Assembly (NCBI GenBank): GCA_949282255.1
Contig: CASDPA010000001.1
Coordinates: forward strand, 186,001 to 250,000
From: an uncultured Spirochaetales bacterium
GTDB lineage: Bacteria; Spirochaetota; Spirochaetia; Sphaerochaetales; Sphaerochaetaceae
DNA: 64,000 nucleotides
Reading direction: 5' to 3'
Shown: piece by piece, positions 63,893 to 64,000 of the stretch
How the letters are laid out: each line of letters begins with the position of its first letter
Numbering within the stretch: the stretch's first letter is position 1
Made by a program: the position numbers and the translations under genes
The notes under the pieces: generated by a model
What the model was told of the DNA's origin: nothing
Database searches by the model: none
The model's input: only the letters and a program-made list of their open reading frames with translations

Positions 63893-64000
63893 TGCTTTCT
63901 AAAGAACGCATCCTTTATGAGGATAACCACCTCATTGTGATAAACAAGCTTGTCGGTGAGCTTTGCCAAGGTGATGAGACGGGAGATAGGACGCTTCAAG
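63892..64000 (+). CDS. RluA-family pseudouridine synthase, 3' end cut by the window
   Basis: Only 36 residues are visible. The protein begins MLSKERILYEDNHLIVINKL, the start pattern of RluA-type RNA pseudouridine synthases (YEDxxLxVxNKP), and continues VGELCQGDETG. The usual NKP is NKL here, and QGDET resembles RluA-like bacterial members. The ATG overlaps the parC stop codon, so translation is coupled. The catalytic HRLD region lies beyond the window. Confidence 0.7.
   Translation, partial: MLSKERILYEDNHLIVINKLVGELCQGDETGDRTLQ

Noticed and set aside
1-64000. Insertion sequences, prophage, CRISPR, tRNA or rRNA
   Set aside because: No transposase, integrase, repeat array or RNA gene pattern was recognised anywhere in the window.

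Overview
The window is about 64 kb of chromosome from a moderately AT-rich bacterium, most likely a host- or gut-associated member of the Spirochaetota. Signs of this are a diderm-type YidC with a large periplasmic domain, a cyclophilin-FKBP fusion of the kind described in Treponema, a DUF4416 protein, small lipoproteins and a dnaA-dnaN-recF-DUF721 order. The family cannot be fixed from sequence alone. Protein calls rest on recognised motifs, not on database searches. I saw no rRNA, tRNA, CRISPR array, insertion sequence or prophage.

Layout. 1-6.4 kb: end of a TraB-family gene, then radA, a dual immunophilin and parAB, with three parS sites. 6.4-18.8 kb: the origin region, with gyrA and gyrB facing left and dnaA, oriC, dnaN, recF, DUF721, rpmH, rnpA, yidC and jag facing right. 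18.8-31.6 kb: perR and rubrerythrin with a visible PerR/Fur-type operator, a nucleobase permease, a PfkB kinase, rsmE, an S41 protease, lgt, a Xaa-Pro aminopeptidase, gpmI and an SDF symporter with a membrane partner. 31.7-40.1 kb: a very long GH13 protein, pth, nth, an AroF-PheA fusion, DUF4416 and a lipoprotein. 40.1-51.1 kb: a nitrogen and glutamine island (asnB, pyrG, a glutamate synthase split into three genes, glnA, an ANTAR regulator, glnN). 51.2-64 kb: acetyltransferases, an AI-2E-family membrane protein, serine dehydratase, an ATPase plus TOPRIM-like pair, leuS, and topoisomerase IV parE and parC.

Two system-level signals stand out. First, asnB, pyrG, the glutamate synthase operon and glnA each have a short 5' leader with a strong intrinsic terminator. 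The 5' arm of each terminator can instead form a small hairpin with the hexaloop AAAGGC or AAAGAC. That loop fits the A1/G4 rule for RNAs bound by ANTAR proteins, and an ANTAR protein is encoded between glnA and glnN. This looks like a local glutamine regulon run by unusually compact, one-hairpin antiterminators. Second, at least ten genes that lack a Shine-Dalgarno sequence have a promoter whose -10 box ends six or seven bases before the start codon, which predicts leaderless mRNAs on a large scale and fixes several start codons.

A tightly overlapping AAA/ABC-type ATPase and TOPRIM-like gene pair is a candidate defence module. A cluster of DnaA-box-like words near 22.4 kb echoes the oriC sequence.
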